NCBI GenBank assembly: GCA_039621445.1 | Contig: CP154956.1 | Location: forward strand, 51,335,204 to 51,399,203 | Length of the DNA stretch: 64,000 bases | DNA from: Euglena gracilis | Lineage: Eukaryota > Euglenida > Euglenophyceae > Euglenales | Direction of reading: 5' to 3' | Shown here: positions 20,091 through 30,727 of the stretch, piece by piece | Numbering within the stretch: position 1 is the first letter of the stretch | Layout: every line of letters begins with the position of its first letter | Position numbers and translations under genes: made by a program | Notes under the pieces: generated by a model | What the model saw: the letters and a program-made list of their open reading frames with translations, nothing else | Databases searched by the model: none | What the model was told of the DNA's origin: nothing

Positions 20091-20718
20091 TCCACCATCA
20101 ATGTAGCAGACCGTCCAATGACTGACCGCACCACCCTCTGGAACTCCGCCTCGTACAATGCGTTGAGGAGCGGCCCGCCGACCGACTTGCGCGACGGCGG
20201 CCGGTAGCCAGGTCTCAGGGCTTGGATCAGCTTCAGCATGTTCTGGTTCTCTGCCGTTCTGAACGGCATGCGGCAGCCCACAATTGCCCGGACGAAGAGC
20301 TCATCCAGGCGGCGCCGGGTGGACTCGTCGGTGACGATGGGGTGCAGCCGCTCCTGGTACCGGATCTTCTTCCTTGGGGTCTCCGTCTGCAACACCTCTG
20401 AGAAGACAGGTGCACTCGGGTATCCGTTCGGGAAGTGGCACACACCCGGGGAGCTGTGCCCATTGGTACTGCTGCTGCTGGAGGACTGCGTTCCGCTGTC
20501 GTCCACCACCACACAATCCATCAACCCAGCACTGATAAGGCCGGGGCAGCGAGATACCTGAGACAGGAAGGCAAACAGTTGGAGTTTTTTGTAGGACAGC
20601 ACACCACTGGAGACGTATCCTGGCCGCATCCGCGGCATATGGCCTTCACGGCCCCCTTCTCGTCGGACTGGCAAATATAATAAACCCAAACTCCATCCAG
20701 CCGGCGGCCGCCTGTCAT
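20091..20718 (-). pseudogene. hAT transposase N-terminal remnant (BED-like finger and DUF659-like region)
   Basis: The minus-strand frame at 20718-20521 gives GVWVYYICQSDEKGAVKAIC and RGCG, a BED-finger-like Cys-x2-Cys with the preceding Trp-Tyr. A second frame (20752-20024) carries FRTAENQNMLKLIQALRPGY, PPSRKSVGGPLLN and TLMVDGW. This is the succession of hAT transposases: a start at a conserved Phe, a PPSR motif, then the Asp-Gly-Trp of the first catalytic Asp. A shift of frame lies between the two parts (near 20590). After DGW the frame soon stops, and the expected catalytic middle and C-terminal dimerisation region are not seen. This stretch is GC-richer than its surroundings. Confidence 0.75.
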
Positions 20719-20874
20719 GGCTGGAAAGGGTGAAAGTAGGATTATCGTCCAATCGCGTGTCTTTTATTCGTGATGTTTTTTTCGGGGTGAAAAAGACGGA
20801 AAAAGACGTTTTAGACGGTGTCGAATTGTCGAAATGGTCTTTTATTCGAAAAAAAAGACTTTAGCACCACACTG

Positions 20875-21010
20875 ACCCCCCCCCCCCGGCACGGTATGCC
20901 TAACCATACCTTTGGGAAATCCGGCTGTCAGCCGCGGTGGACCCCCCCCTGGGGGACTGACCCCCTCGGCACGGCAAAATGGGGACCCCCCCCCCCTGGT
21001 GGCCGTCCTC
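20875..21010. repeat. GGCACGGCAAAATGGGGACC block, copy 2
   Basis: Shares GACCCCCTCGGCACGGCAAA and the flanking C runs with 18180-18270. It also contains AAATCCGGCTGTCAGCCG, a short hairpin. Confidence 0.7.
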
Positions 21011-21181
21011 GTCAGACGTGCCGAACCTCCTTGGTACCCTCAGAACTCAGCCACACTGCATAGCGCCCAGAAAATTGCCGATCGCATGTTCCGACCCTTT
21101 TCGCAAATTCCAAAATCCACTGCCTACAAGCCCTGTTGGACACTTTTTGGCACTTTTTGTTTTGGGTCCCTTGGACGTCGA

Positions 21182-21271
21182 CTTCCCGCCCGAACCGGCG
21201 TTCTGGACGCCGGTTCGGCGCAGAAATTTCTGCGCCGAACCGGCGTCCTGAACGCCGGTTCGGGCGTGAAG
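21182..21271. repeat. 90-bp palindrome of CGAACCGGCG words
   Basis: Arms of 45 bp meet at GCAGAAA|TTTCTGC (centre 21226/21227), with about two mismatches. It is built from the same ACGCCGGTTCGGGCG word as the palindrome at 16423-16544. Confidence 0.93.
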
Positions 21272-21306
21272 CCAGAGCCCCAATACACGGTTTCTATATA
21301 AAAATC

Positions 21307-21400
21307 GTGGGCATAACCCGTATTCAGGGCGTATAACGGGTCAAGGGCGCCGCAGGCGCCCTTGACCCGTTATACGCCCTGAATACGGGTTATAGCCCAC
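21307..21400. repeat. 94-bp palindrome (GGGTATAACCCGTATTC-type arms)
   Basis: Arms begin GTGGGCATAACCCGTATTCA and return at 21400, with one single-base indel. The centre is GGGCGCCGCAGGCGCCC. It directly adjoins the foldback arm that begins at 21403. Confidence 0.93.
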
Positions 21401-21402
21401 GG

Positions 21403-22735
21403 TTTTTTGTAACCGTGAATAGAAAGGCCCGGCACCTGCCCTGTTTTTCGTTGGTGTGCTTCACGCCAGGTTTTCGGGCATTTTTTTTGTTATTTTTTAC
21501 CCAAAAATCCTATTCACGAAAATATGCCCTGTTTTTCGTGAATACCTATTCACAGAAAACAGGGCATATTTTCGTGAATTGAAAATATGCCCTGTTTTTT
21601 GTGAATAGAAACAGGTCTGTAGAAATGGTGTCCAAATGACCCGAATCATACCCACATAGCACCGCTGGTCCTGGAAAACGAGAAATGGGCGTTGGGCCAA
21701 GTTATTCGGGGGCACTTTGGGGGGGGGGGACCGGGCGCCGAAGGCGCCCGGTCCCCCCCAAAGGCCCCCACAATGCTTGGCCCGACGCCGATATTCGCTT
21801 TAGAGCCTAACGGATGACAGAGGGTCGGTATTTTATCCACATTGCTTGTGTTGTTCCTCGGTCCGTTCTTGCAAAAATGGCGAAGAAAGCCGCAAACACC
21901 ATGGACCGAATGTTGCCACAACCCCCAAACCGTGTATTGGGGCTCTGGCTTCACGCCCGTCCGAACCGGCGTCCAACGCTGGACTGGTTGGTTTGGGTGG
22001 GAAGAGGGCGTCCAGGGGACCCAAAATGAAAAGTGCCAAAAAGTGTCCAAAATGGTTTTTAGACATGTGGCAATCATATAATCACATATGATCATATAAT
22101 CATATTTTGGGGGGTATTTGGCCAGAAATTGGGGGATTTTGTGCAACACTTTCCATTTGGTCAAATTTGGGGAATTTCTGAAATAGAGTACCATGCAGCA
22201 CGGCTGAAATCTAAGGCCATCTGCTGAAAGCCCTCGAGAAGGGCTATCGATCAAGGGGCAACATGGCAGGTGAACAGTGGGTTTTGGAATTTGCGAAAGG
22301 GTCGGAACATTGCGATCGGCAATTTTTAGGGCGCTGTGCAGTGTGGCTGAGTTCTGAGGGTACCAAATGAAAGCTCACGGGGAGAGCTTTCGATTGATAT
22401 GCTGTATGGCACCTGAGGTGTGGGATTTCACAAATTAGGATGTCAAATTTTGGAATACACGATCACTGAAAATAAGCGCTGTGTGCATTATTGCTGAATA
22501 CTGTGGCCATCTGTCAAAAGCCCTTGAGAAGAGCTTTCGATTGATGGGATTGACGGGTTTTTGGGTTTCATTTCAGTAAAATTTGTATTCACGAAAATAT
22601 GCCCTGTTTTTCGTGAATAGGTATTCACGAAAAACAGGGCATATTTTCGTGAATTGAAATATGCCCTGTTTTCCGTGTTCACACCCACGAAAAACAGGGA
22701 AGGCGCCGGGCCTCTATTCACGGTTACAAAAAAAC
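21403..22735. mobile_element. Foldback element with TATTCACGAAAA palindromic arms
   Basis: The left arm (21403-21620) starts GGTTTTTTGTAACCGTGAAT and holds repeated ATATGCCCTGTTTTTCGTGA hairpins. The right arm (22580-22735) holds the same hairpins and ends with the complement of the start. The interior (21640-22570) includes a 17-bp CATATGATCATATAATCAT stretch, a GGGCGCCGAAGGCGCCC hairpin (21733-21760) and, at 22330-22560, R1-like modules in reverse. It has no coding capacity. No clear target duplication was found. Confidence 0.7.
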
Positions 22736-23580
22736 GCAAAAAACATGTTTTTTTTTTGAAAAAGCAAAAATTGACCTTTTTCCTTGCAAAATGGCCATTT
22801 TTTGAGGAAAATTTTTAGGGGGTTGTTCGGGTCACGGGCGGGGAGGGGGTCACAGGGGAACACCACATTTTTGATGGCCAAATTAGGAATCACCGAAAAC
22901 GAATTTGGGGAAAAAATCCTTTTTAGGCTCCAAATTAGGAGTCCCCCAACCTAAAATTAGTATTTTGACACCAAATTAGGCATCACCATTCCAAATTTTG
23001 CAAAATTTATGCCTCAAAATTATGAATCTACCTGAATATTTTGTCAAATTAGGCATCACCGGCCAAGTTTTTTTCAGAAAAAAAATTGGCTGAAAAGGGT
23101 CTTAGGTCGGGTCGGGGGGGGGGTCACGGGGGGAATACCTCTAAAGTTTTTTTTATGTGTGAAAATACTTCCAAATCTGTGTTTTCTGGTGCAAAAAAAT
23201 CATGCTTTCAACCCAAAAAAAACAAAAAATGAATGTTGCAGAAATAAAAAATGAACTTTTTTCCAAAAAAAACATTGCAAAAAATTTTTCCTCCAAACCC
23301 TCCATGACTTTTTTTTGTTTTTTTAAAAAAACATATTTTTTTAAAAAAACATGTTTTTTTTTGTTTCAAAAAAACAAGTCGTCAACCTTGTGCAAGAGAG
23401 AAGGGAACAAGTACAAATACTTTTGGGGCTGGTTGAAAATTTTTTTGTTGAATCTCTGCATTAATTAAATGATTATTAATTAATAAACTACCAGAAATTA
23501 AATAAATGTTTTAGGAAGGCCTGGAAATGTGCCCAAAATCTAAACAATTTTCTTTTTAAAGAAATGTCTCAGCCATTGTT
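22736..23580. other. Non-coding, A/T-rich
   Basis: Starts with a copy of the GAAAAAGCAAAAATTGACC repeat of 17240. Repeated CAAATTAGGAATCACC-type phrases follow (22875-23060), then A/T runs, then ATTAATTAAATG near 23460. No gene seen. Confidence 0.55.
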
Positions 23581-23604
23581 TCTCTTCTCAAATTCAACAC
23601 CAAA

Positions 23605-23815
23605 AACTAACCCCCCCCAAATAACACCCCCCCCCCCGGTGTGTTATTTGGGCGCCCGAACTGGGGCCCCAGGGGGGGGGGTGTTATTTGGGGGGGGTAT
23701 TATTTTTACATGGAAAACCAAAGGAAAACAGGGGGGGTGTTATTTGGGCGCTCGAAATCAGCCCCCGAGGGGGGGGGTGTTATTTGGGGGGGGGTTATTT
23801 GGGGGGGGGGTTACT
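23605..23815. repeat. Tandem GGGGGGTGTTATTTGGG repeat
   Basis: At least five units of GTGTTATTTGGG separated by G runs and by GCGCCCGAA or GCGCTCGAA. The first unit (23608-23630) is inverted, so the block can also fold back. Frames through it are Gly-rich by-products. Confidence 0.85.
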
Positions 23816-24044
23816 TGCTTTCTCTTTTGAAGTTTACACCTAACGCCCGATTCTTTTGCACTTCACACCGTATTTATTTGCACTTTTGGTCAATATTTTT
23901 GCATTTTATCTCAAAAATGTTTGCACATGTTAAAAATTTGTTCGCACGTTATCTCAAAAATGTTTGGCACTTTATCTCAAAAATGTTTGCCTACGTTCCG
24001 AAAATTTTTGCACACGGATCGGGTGTTTTGCACTTTTGCTCTTT

Positions 24045-24967
24045 TACTACAAAAAAGGGGTGGTGGACGCCGGTTCTGTCCAAAAACCGGCGTTCCGGAC
24101 GCCGGGTTTTGGATAGAATCGGCGTCCGCCACCCCTTGTTTAAACCGGCGTTTTAGAGACGCCGGGTTCACAGAACCGGCGTCCCCACCCTTCGGTCAAA
24201 GGACACTCCCAGGACCAATCTCCGACCATTTATCTGCAATGTCACGCCACTTTGGATTTCATCAAATTTCGGCGATCGCGAGGGTATTTCTGGCTGTGTC
24301 AATCGTCCTGGTACAAAGTCACCCCTCAATCGAAAGCTCTTTTCATCAGACGACTGGCGATCACCACCAAATTCAGCCACGCCGCCTGGAGCTCTTATTT
24401 TCTGTCACTGGGAAATCCTAATTTCACAACTCTGGTGCCCCCCGGGACCCCTCAGGTGGTTGATTCGAAGAGAAAAAACGTTTGTGTAAGGTTTATTAAG
24501 CATCTTAAACCAAAAATCACTGAAAATCACCACAAATTTCGACTCAGATTCTGGCCGATCCGACGATCGCGAGCGTATCTCGGGCTGCGTGCAACGTTAG
24601 GGTACCAAGTTACCCCTCGATCGAAAGCTCTTTTCAACAGACGACCAGCGGTGGTCATCAGATCTTTCCACGCCGCACAATACTCTATTTCCAAATCTGG
24701 GCCAATTTTCACCAAATTTGGATATCCACCCCACTGGTCCCCAGATGGCAAAATTCATTGTCCTAGATGGTTGAAACAGTCATACCAGCACCTTAAGGCC
24801 ACTTTTGGGCACTTTTGGTGACATTTTTAGGAATGAATACCGGACGCCGGGTTTTGGACAAAACCGGCGTTCCTAACGCCGGGCTTTAGGACAGAACCGG
24901 CGTCCGTAAAACCCGTGGGGGGGGACGCCGGTTCTGTCCTGAACCTGGCGTCTCAAACGCCGGTTTA
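24045..24967 (+). repeat. Dispersed repeat family R1, copy 3 (full length)
   Basis: Same structure as copy 2: a hairpin block at 24065-24190, the conserved body, and a terminal hairpin block at 24840-24965. Small indels and point changes distinguish it. The frame 24252-24821 is longer here (189 codons). Confidence 0.85.
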
Positions 24968-27144
24968 ACTCCACGTCTGAGGCACAGGGACTCAGGACAG
25001 AGTCTGCGTCTCGACGCCGGACTTCAGGCATGAGGTCTGCATCTAAAGATGTAGACTCCGTCCAAAGTATCGCGTCTTGAATAATGATTTTGTTGGAGCC
25101 CCCCAAAACCAACCAAAATGGTTCAGAATGCGGAAATGAATGATTTGAAGCGGAAATGTCATTGCTGCAAAAGCCGATTGACCTCAGAATTTGTCCCATT
25201 TCATTCCAACCTTTGACAAATGAGTTCCATTGGTTCGTTTCAAGCCTTTTTGAGCTGTTTTCCAAATACAATTCGCTGTCAATGGACAATAAAACTCCAA
25301 TGCCAACATGTGGTATTGAGAAAAATCAATGACAGGAGTTCTTCGACATCTCCAAATGCCAATTTCTGGTTTTGGAGTTTGCGCATTCACTCAATGGTTG
25401 GGAAAAATCTTGACCATCACAAATGCACTGCTCAAAGAAGCACATTGAGTGTTTGTTTCGCTCAAAGGAGAGACATAGTGACGTGATGTAGTGTGATGAT
25501 TTATTTTTTGGCAAAAAAAAACACTGCTTATGGGGGCATCTTGCATCAAAACCCCAAAAATTTTAAAAATAATTTGCAAGATTTCTGCCATTTGAGCCAT
25601 TTTTGGCTGGTTTTCTGCCATTTCAGGCAGTTTTTTTCTGCAATAATTTTGGGCACATTTTGAATTTTTGGAGCCAATTCATGGTCATCATGTATTTTTT
25701 GATGTCATGTTCAATCCATTGAGGCTTCATTTTTGGCAGATTGTCAATCTTTTTTTTGGTATATTTTCAAATATTTTTGATAAGTTCAGGAAATGCTGGG
25801 CCTTTATGTCATTTCAGGTTATTTCTGACCAGCTTTTGAACCATGTCCGTCCATTTTGGCCATTTTGGCTGCATGCACAAGGCCTCCCGTTGGCTTTGGA
25901 CAAATAGGGTGTTCACCAACTGTACGTGTGCAACATGGTGATTGAACACAATGAACATTTTGCATTTTTCATCGCCTGTCAAAGATGCAGACTCCGTCCT
26001 GAGTCCCCGCGCCTCTAATACTCAGATTTTCAAAAAAAATACATCTTGAGTCGTTCAAATGGCATGGAGCTTTTTCCATTGTCCGGTGTAGAGCCTTTTT
26101 GTCATTGTGCAAAAATAAAATGATGGATGGCAAACATTTTTTGAGCAAGTGCAAATGTTTTTGGCGGCGCAGTGCAAAAATTTTTGACAGCTCTGGACAA
26201 ATTTGACTGGATTGGGCAAATATTTTTGTCAGCCATAGGCAAACATTTTGGACGCTAGGTTTAATTGGTTTTGAAAAGAGTGTTGGAAGAATGCAAGGGC
26301 AACAAACATGAAAATTGATTCAGGCAAGCCAAGCTATTTTGCCATCTTGTCATCCTAGGTCTCTCTTGATATGTCTGTGAATGAACAGCATAATGCCAAT
26401 GACAAGGAAACCTTGCATGCGATGTGTGATTTGGGTGTGTTGCCTGCATCCGCTAGATTGAGGATGAAAAACATCGTCATCATGATTGTTGTTATTGTTG
26501 TTACTGTTTTGATGATGTTTTATATTTTCAAGCAGCAATTATGGCCTTGTAAGATACATTACCAAATCTCCATCATCTCACTCGCAAATTGGTTGTGTGA
26601 TTGGTTTGTCACTTGGACGAATGGGCAAAGGGGATCGGTTGGTTGGGAAATCCCGACAAAAAGTTTTCGGAGAATTTTTAAGAGATTTTCCCCGAGCCTT
26701 GAAAAGTTATTACTTCACAGTTTCTGAGCAGGTCTAGGTTTGGATTTAGATGATACATTGAGAACGCCGGCCACGCATTGCTACGTGAAATTTTCTCAAA
26801 AATAAGTTGTGGTGCACAAACGATTTTGTGTTAAAAGCAACAGGGCAACAGTTACACCTGACACTCACAGTTTCCAGGATGTTTTGCCATATTTTTTGGC
26901 ACGTTTGCCAAACATTTTTGTGCTTTTTTGAAAATATTTGTGTACATTTTGCCATAATTTTGCACACTTTTGCCAAAGAATTTGGAACCGTTTTGAAAAT
27001 ATTTTGAACTGTTTTGTCATAGGTTTGGGACTCCGTGTTCTGGCAGTTTTTGAAACTTTTTGCAAGTTTTTGGGACTTGCCAATTTTTTTCCCCCTTTGC
27101 CTTCAGTGTGTTTTTTTTGGAATGCCTGTCCATCCAAATGCCGG
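24968..27144. other. No gene recognised
   Basis: A GAGTCTGCGTC-type hairpin (24985-25075) resembles 4385-4496. The rest is T-rich low-complexity sequence with GCAAACATTTTTG phrases (26100-26260, 26880-27010). A plus-strand frame at 26371-26727 contains a run of hydrophobic Val/Ile codons (about 26470-26530) that could be a membrane span. It has no homology I can name. Confidence 0.45.
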
Positions 27145-27245
27145 CATAGCTGGCAACTCGTTTAAAACGAAGCCCAAAAAGTTTTTTCCCAAAGTATTTT
27201 TAGTTTTTTTTTAAAAAAACAACAAACACCATTGAGGGTGATGGA
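27145..27245. mobile_element. hAT-type MITE, copy 3 (5' fragment)
   Basis: Begins CATAGCTGGCAACTCGTTTAAAACGAAG and continues to CACCATTGAGGGTGATGG, matching the left half of copies 1 and 2. The right end GCCAGCTATG is absent, so this is a truncated copy. Confidence 0.8.
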
Positions 27246-27814
27246 CATTTTTTTTTTCATTTCTAAGTCACGAGATGTGCAATCTCTGAACAAACTAGTG
27301 CACCCTCACGGCTCTTCAGAGTAACACAGCTGATGCAAATGAGATCATACCCGGTGGAAATGGACCATAAAGTACCCTCACCCTCCTCAAAGTGTCCCCC
27401 TCAAAGTAGTGAATTTTTTTTGCCAATTTTTGGTTTACCCCCTCAAAGTAGCCATTTGCCTTCGAGGCCAAAGACCATAATGCCAAAGGCCATAATGCCT
27501 TCGTCGTGGTTTTCTTTTTTGGGGCCCCGGTCGGAAAATCGCGGGTGACCAAATTGCGGGTCGGCCCGACCTGTGTGGGTCGGGCCGACCTGGTCGGTAG
27601 GAAACGCAATTATCCGCACTACCCCCCCCCCCCTTTTTGGAGATTAAGCCCCCCCTGAAAAAAACTTTTGTCCAAATCACCCCAAAACCAGTCAAAACCC
27701 ACTTGGATGGCTCCAAAACCCCCCAATCGGGGGTGAATATGCAAAAACTTGGGGGGGAAATGCCCATTTTGGGCCACTTTTGGGGAAAACATTGACTTTG
27801 CATATACCTACAAA

Positions 27815-27975
27815 CTGGGTCAGGGTTGGGGTTGGGTTTGGGTTAGGGTTCGGAATAGGGTTTGGTATAGGGTCAGGGTCAGGGTTTCGGGTTAGGGTTG
27901 GGGTTAGGGTTCGGGTTACGTTCAAGGTTAGGGTTAGGTTTAGGGTTTCGGGTTAGGGTTGGGGTTAGGCTTCGG
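27815..27975. repeat. Degenerate interstitial telomere-like repeat
   Basis: About 25 units of GGGTTA/GGGTTT/GGGTTC/GGGTCA in one direction, with GGGTTAGGGTT recurring. The mixture of TTAGGG, TTTAGGG and TTCGGG is too irregular for a functional telomere. Short traces also occur at 35700-35755 and 44268-44287. Confidence 0.8.
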
Positions 27976-27979
27976 GTGT

Positions 27980-28400
27980 GACGACCAAGGGCGCCGAAGG
28001 CGCCATCCGACAATCGGTGTCTGATTGTGGATGCTCACAAAACGGTCCGGCAGCGAAGGGATTTTGTTATTGGGGGGCGGGGGGGGTGCGGGGGGGTGCG
28101 GGGGGGTGCGAGGGGGGGGGGGGCGGCGGCCCCCCCCCCCCCCGCTAGACGACCAAGGGCGCCGAAGGCGCCCTCCGACAATGGGTGTCTGATTGCGCAT
28201 GCACACAAAACGGTCCGGCAGCAAAGGGATTTTGTTATTGGGGGGCTGGGGGTGCGGGGGGGTCCGGGGGGGGTCGGCAGCCCCCCCCCCCCCCCCCACC
28301 CCCCCGCTAGACGACCAAGGGCGCTGAAGGCGCCCTCCGACAATGGGTGTCTGATTGCGCATGCTCACAAAACGGTCCGGCAGCAAAGGGATTTTGTTAC
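27980..28400. repeat. Tandem repeat, unit about 165 bp, 2.6 copies
   Basis: Units start GACGACCAAGGGCGCCGAAG at 27980, 28148 and 28310. Each holds CGACAATGGGTGTCTGATTG, CACAAAACGGTCCGGCAGC and GGGATTTTGTTATTGGGGG, then a G-run/C-run pair. Confidence 0.9.
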
Positions 28401-28843
28401 CACCTCCCCCCCCCCCTAATTGAACCCCCCCCCTAATTGACCAAACGCCCCCCCCTTTGAAAATTTTTTTCAACCCCCCCCCCTAATTGACTGCCCGGGG
28501 AGATTCCGTGCTGAAGCACCTCCTATGCTTTCCCAAAAGTTGCCCAAAATGGGCATTTTCCCCCCAAGTTTTTGCATATTCACCCCCGATTGGGGGGTTC
28601 TGGAGCCATTTAAGTGGATTTTGACTGGTTTTGGGGTGATTTGGACATAAGTTTTTTTCAAGGGGGGGGTGGGCTTAAATCTCCAAAAAGGGGGGTAGTG
28701 CGGAATATTGTGGGTCGGCCCGACCTGGTCGGCCCGACCCACACAGGTCGATAAGCCACCCACACAGGTCGGGCCGACCACAGGTCAGGCCGACCAGGTC
28801 GGCCCAACCCGCAATTTGGTCACCTGCGATTTTCCGCACAGAG

Positions 28844-30717
28844 CCCAATTTTTTAAATTTCCGAAACGGGCGTTTTTGGAAGTTTTCTGAGCTCTTTTTG
28901 CAGCCTTGCCGAAATTGGCCCGTCTTGTCCCGGAGGCCAATTAGCCAATTGTGCGGCAAATGGGGGGGGGGTGAGAGTAATGTGTTTTTCGGCTGAGTTG
29001 CCAGAAATGGGCATTTTCAGGCAAGTGAGCACTAAATTTTTTCCACTAGCTAGCCCTGCTAGCGGACTGTGTTTAAATCACAGTCCTCCAGTTTGTCCTT
29101 GGTCAGACGGCGACAACACCCCTCTTGGTCGATGGGTTGCATGTGTTGCATTTAATTAAATAGCAAAGGGAAAAACAATGAGACCCTTTCCCTTGATCGC
29201 AAGGGTAACATCAAAATGGACCAGAATGCTTTAAAATCACATAATGTTTGGTCAAATAAAGCACAAAAATCACCAATTTTGATCACTTTTCATCAGTTTT
29301 CTTGTTGAAACCATCCAAATTTTGCTTTGACATGGTCCATAGATCTGTTGGATTCAGAGAGCTTTTGCAAAAATATTTTGTTGAAAGGTCCCAGGCGTTT
29401 TGGTAAAAGAGCCCAAAATTATGGGAAAAGTGGACAACAATTTTTGCAGGAAGTACCAAAATTGTGAGGGTAAGATGTAAAAGCAACGAAGCAAGCGGGG
29501 CCACAGGCCCAAAACCAATGGTGCAGCCCAAAGCCCCAACACCCAGCAAACCAGCCAAAGACTCAAATCACCCAAAGACCCCAAAACCCCAGAACCGAAG
29601 AAGCAGCCCAAAACCCAATGGCAGCTTGTCCTAAGCCAGTGGAGACTTGGCAGAGGGGGGGGGGTCTAAGGGGGGGCACTGTGTTGAGAGGGGTGGGCAG
29701 GGTGGTGCACTCGGTGCTTCTGCCATGACGCTGGCCAAATTTTGGCTATTGGGAAAATGTGGAAAAGTCATTTTTGGCCATTTTTCGGGTTGGGACAACA
29801 AAAAAAAGCGTTTGAAAAAATCAGTATTTTTGAGCCCCTTTTGGTTTTGAGCCACAAAGATTTTTTGCGACCCCTGGGCAGAGGGGGTCAGAGGGGGATG
29901 CACCACAGCACGAGCCGCGGCACATGGGGGTCGGGGGGCCTTGTCCATTACTACACCTAATTTCAATCCAACATTCTATCAGACAATCAATCCGCATGTG
30001 CACAGAGGGAGAAAAAATAAAATTTTGCACATGTGAATCGTGCATGTGGGCTCGCGATTTGCTGATCAATAATTCACAATTTCTATTTCCCATTTGAGAG
30101 AAATCCCCCCCTTTGTCAAAAATCCTTTGTCAGCCGTCGTGGGGGGAGGCAAAAAAATTTAAATTTCAAAATATCTCCAAAATGGTGGCCAATCAAAGGA
30201 AATAAATGCGAACCTAAAATAGGCTCCAAGGACCCTCTATTACCCCCATGGCCTATATAGGCCCCTTTTTATACCCTATATTAGCCCTCAGGGCCAGGTG
30301 CGCAAAATACAGCCCGTTTCAACCGTTTTTGGTCCATTTTGCGCCTCAGGGTAAGTTTCTTGTGACGTTTACCCCTGGAAGCCCTGCCTTGCAGCACAAA
30401 GGGATTTTATTATGGGAGGAGAGCAACTCCCCCACCAGCCAGCCAGCCAGCCAGCCAGCAACCTTTTTCCAGCTGGCAGCCGTTTACCAACTTCGGACCT
30501 CCACCTCCCACCCCATCAACGAGTTTTATTAATTTTGCAGCCGCTCAAAGGGCGGCTGGACGTTAATGGATTTTTGGCTTCATAGGTGCAAAAAATGGGC
30601 AAAAATGGGCGAAAATGGGTCGAAAAAAAGGCCAGACAGGGCAAATTTTGGGTCGAAAATTGACTTTGTTGCATTATTGGAAGTATTATAGAAGCATATT
30701 TGGGGTATTTTTGCAGT
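28844..30717. other. No gene recognised
   Basis: Low-complexity sequence with a purine/C-rich stretch at 29480-29630 (CCCAAA and CCAGC phrases) and a CCAG run at 30437-30462. Nothing coding is recognised. The promoter and first exon of the RRS1-like gene should lie here or just after, but I could not place them. Confidence 0.4.
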
Positions 30718-30727
30718 TTCGATTTTG
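30718..30727 (+). CDS. RRS1: RRS1 candidate 5' exon end
   Basis: TTC GAT TTT G before a G|GTAACC donor gives Phe-Asp-Phe and the first base of a Gly codon. The next exon starts GG, completing it, so the join reads FDFG-HLMV, matching the family's FDLGNLL. The 5' boundary of this exon and the start codon are not resolved: a TTTTTGCAG lies at 30708-30716, and the frame is open back to 30664. Confidence 0.4.

Larger units (their letters stand above)
27528..28843. mobile_element. 1.3-kb foldback element carrying telomere-like DNA
   Basis: The left arm (27528-27800) and right arm (28520-28843) are inverted copies of about 270-320 bp. Shared stretches include GGAAAATCGCGGGTGACCAA, GGTCGGCCCGACC, AGATTAAGCCCCCCC, AACCAGTCAAAACCCACTT and AACTTGGGGGGGAAATGCCC. 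Between the arms lie degenerate TTAGGG repeats (27815-27975) and a 165-bp tandem repeat (27980-28400). No transposase is encoded. Identity between arms looks like 85-90% by eye. Confidence 0.8.

Noticed and set aside
27815-27975. Chromosome end (true telomere)
   Set aside because: Repeats are mixed and short, and unique DNA continues on both sides within inverted arms.
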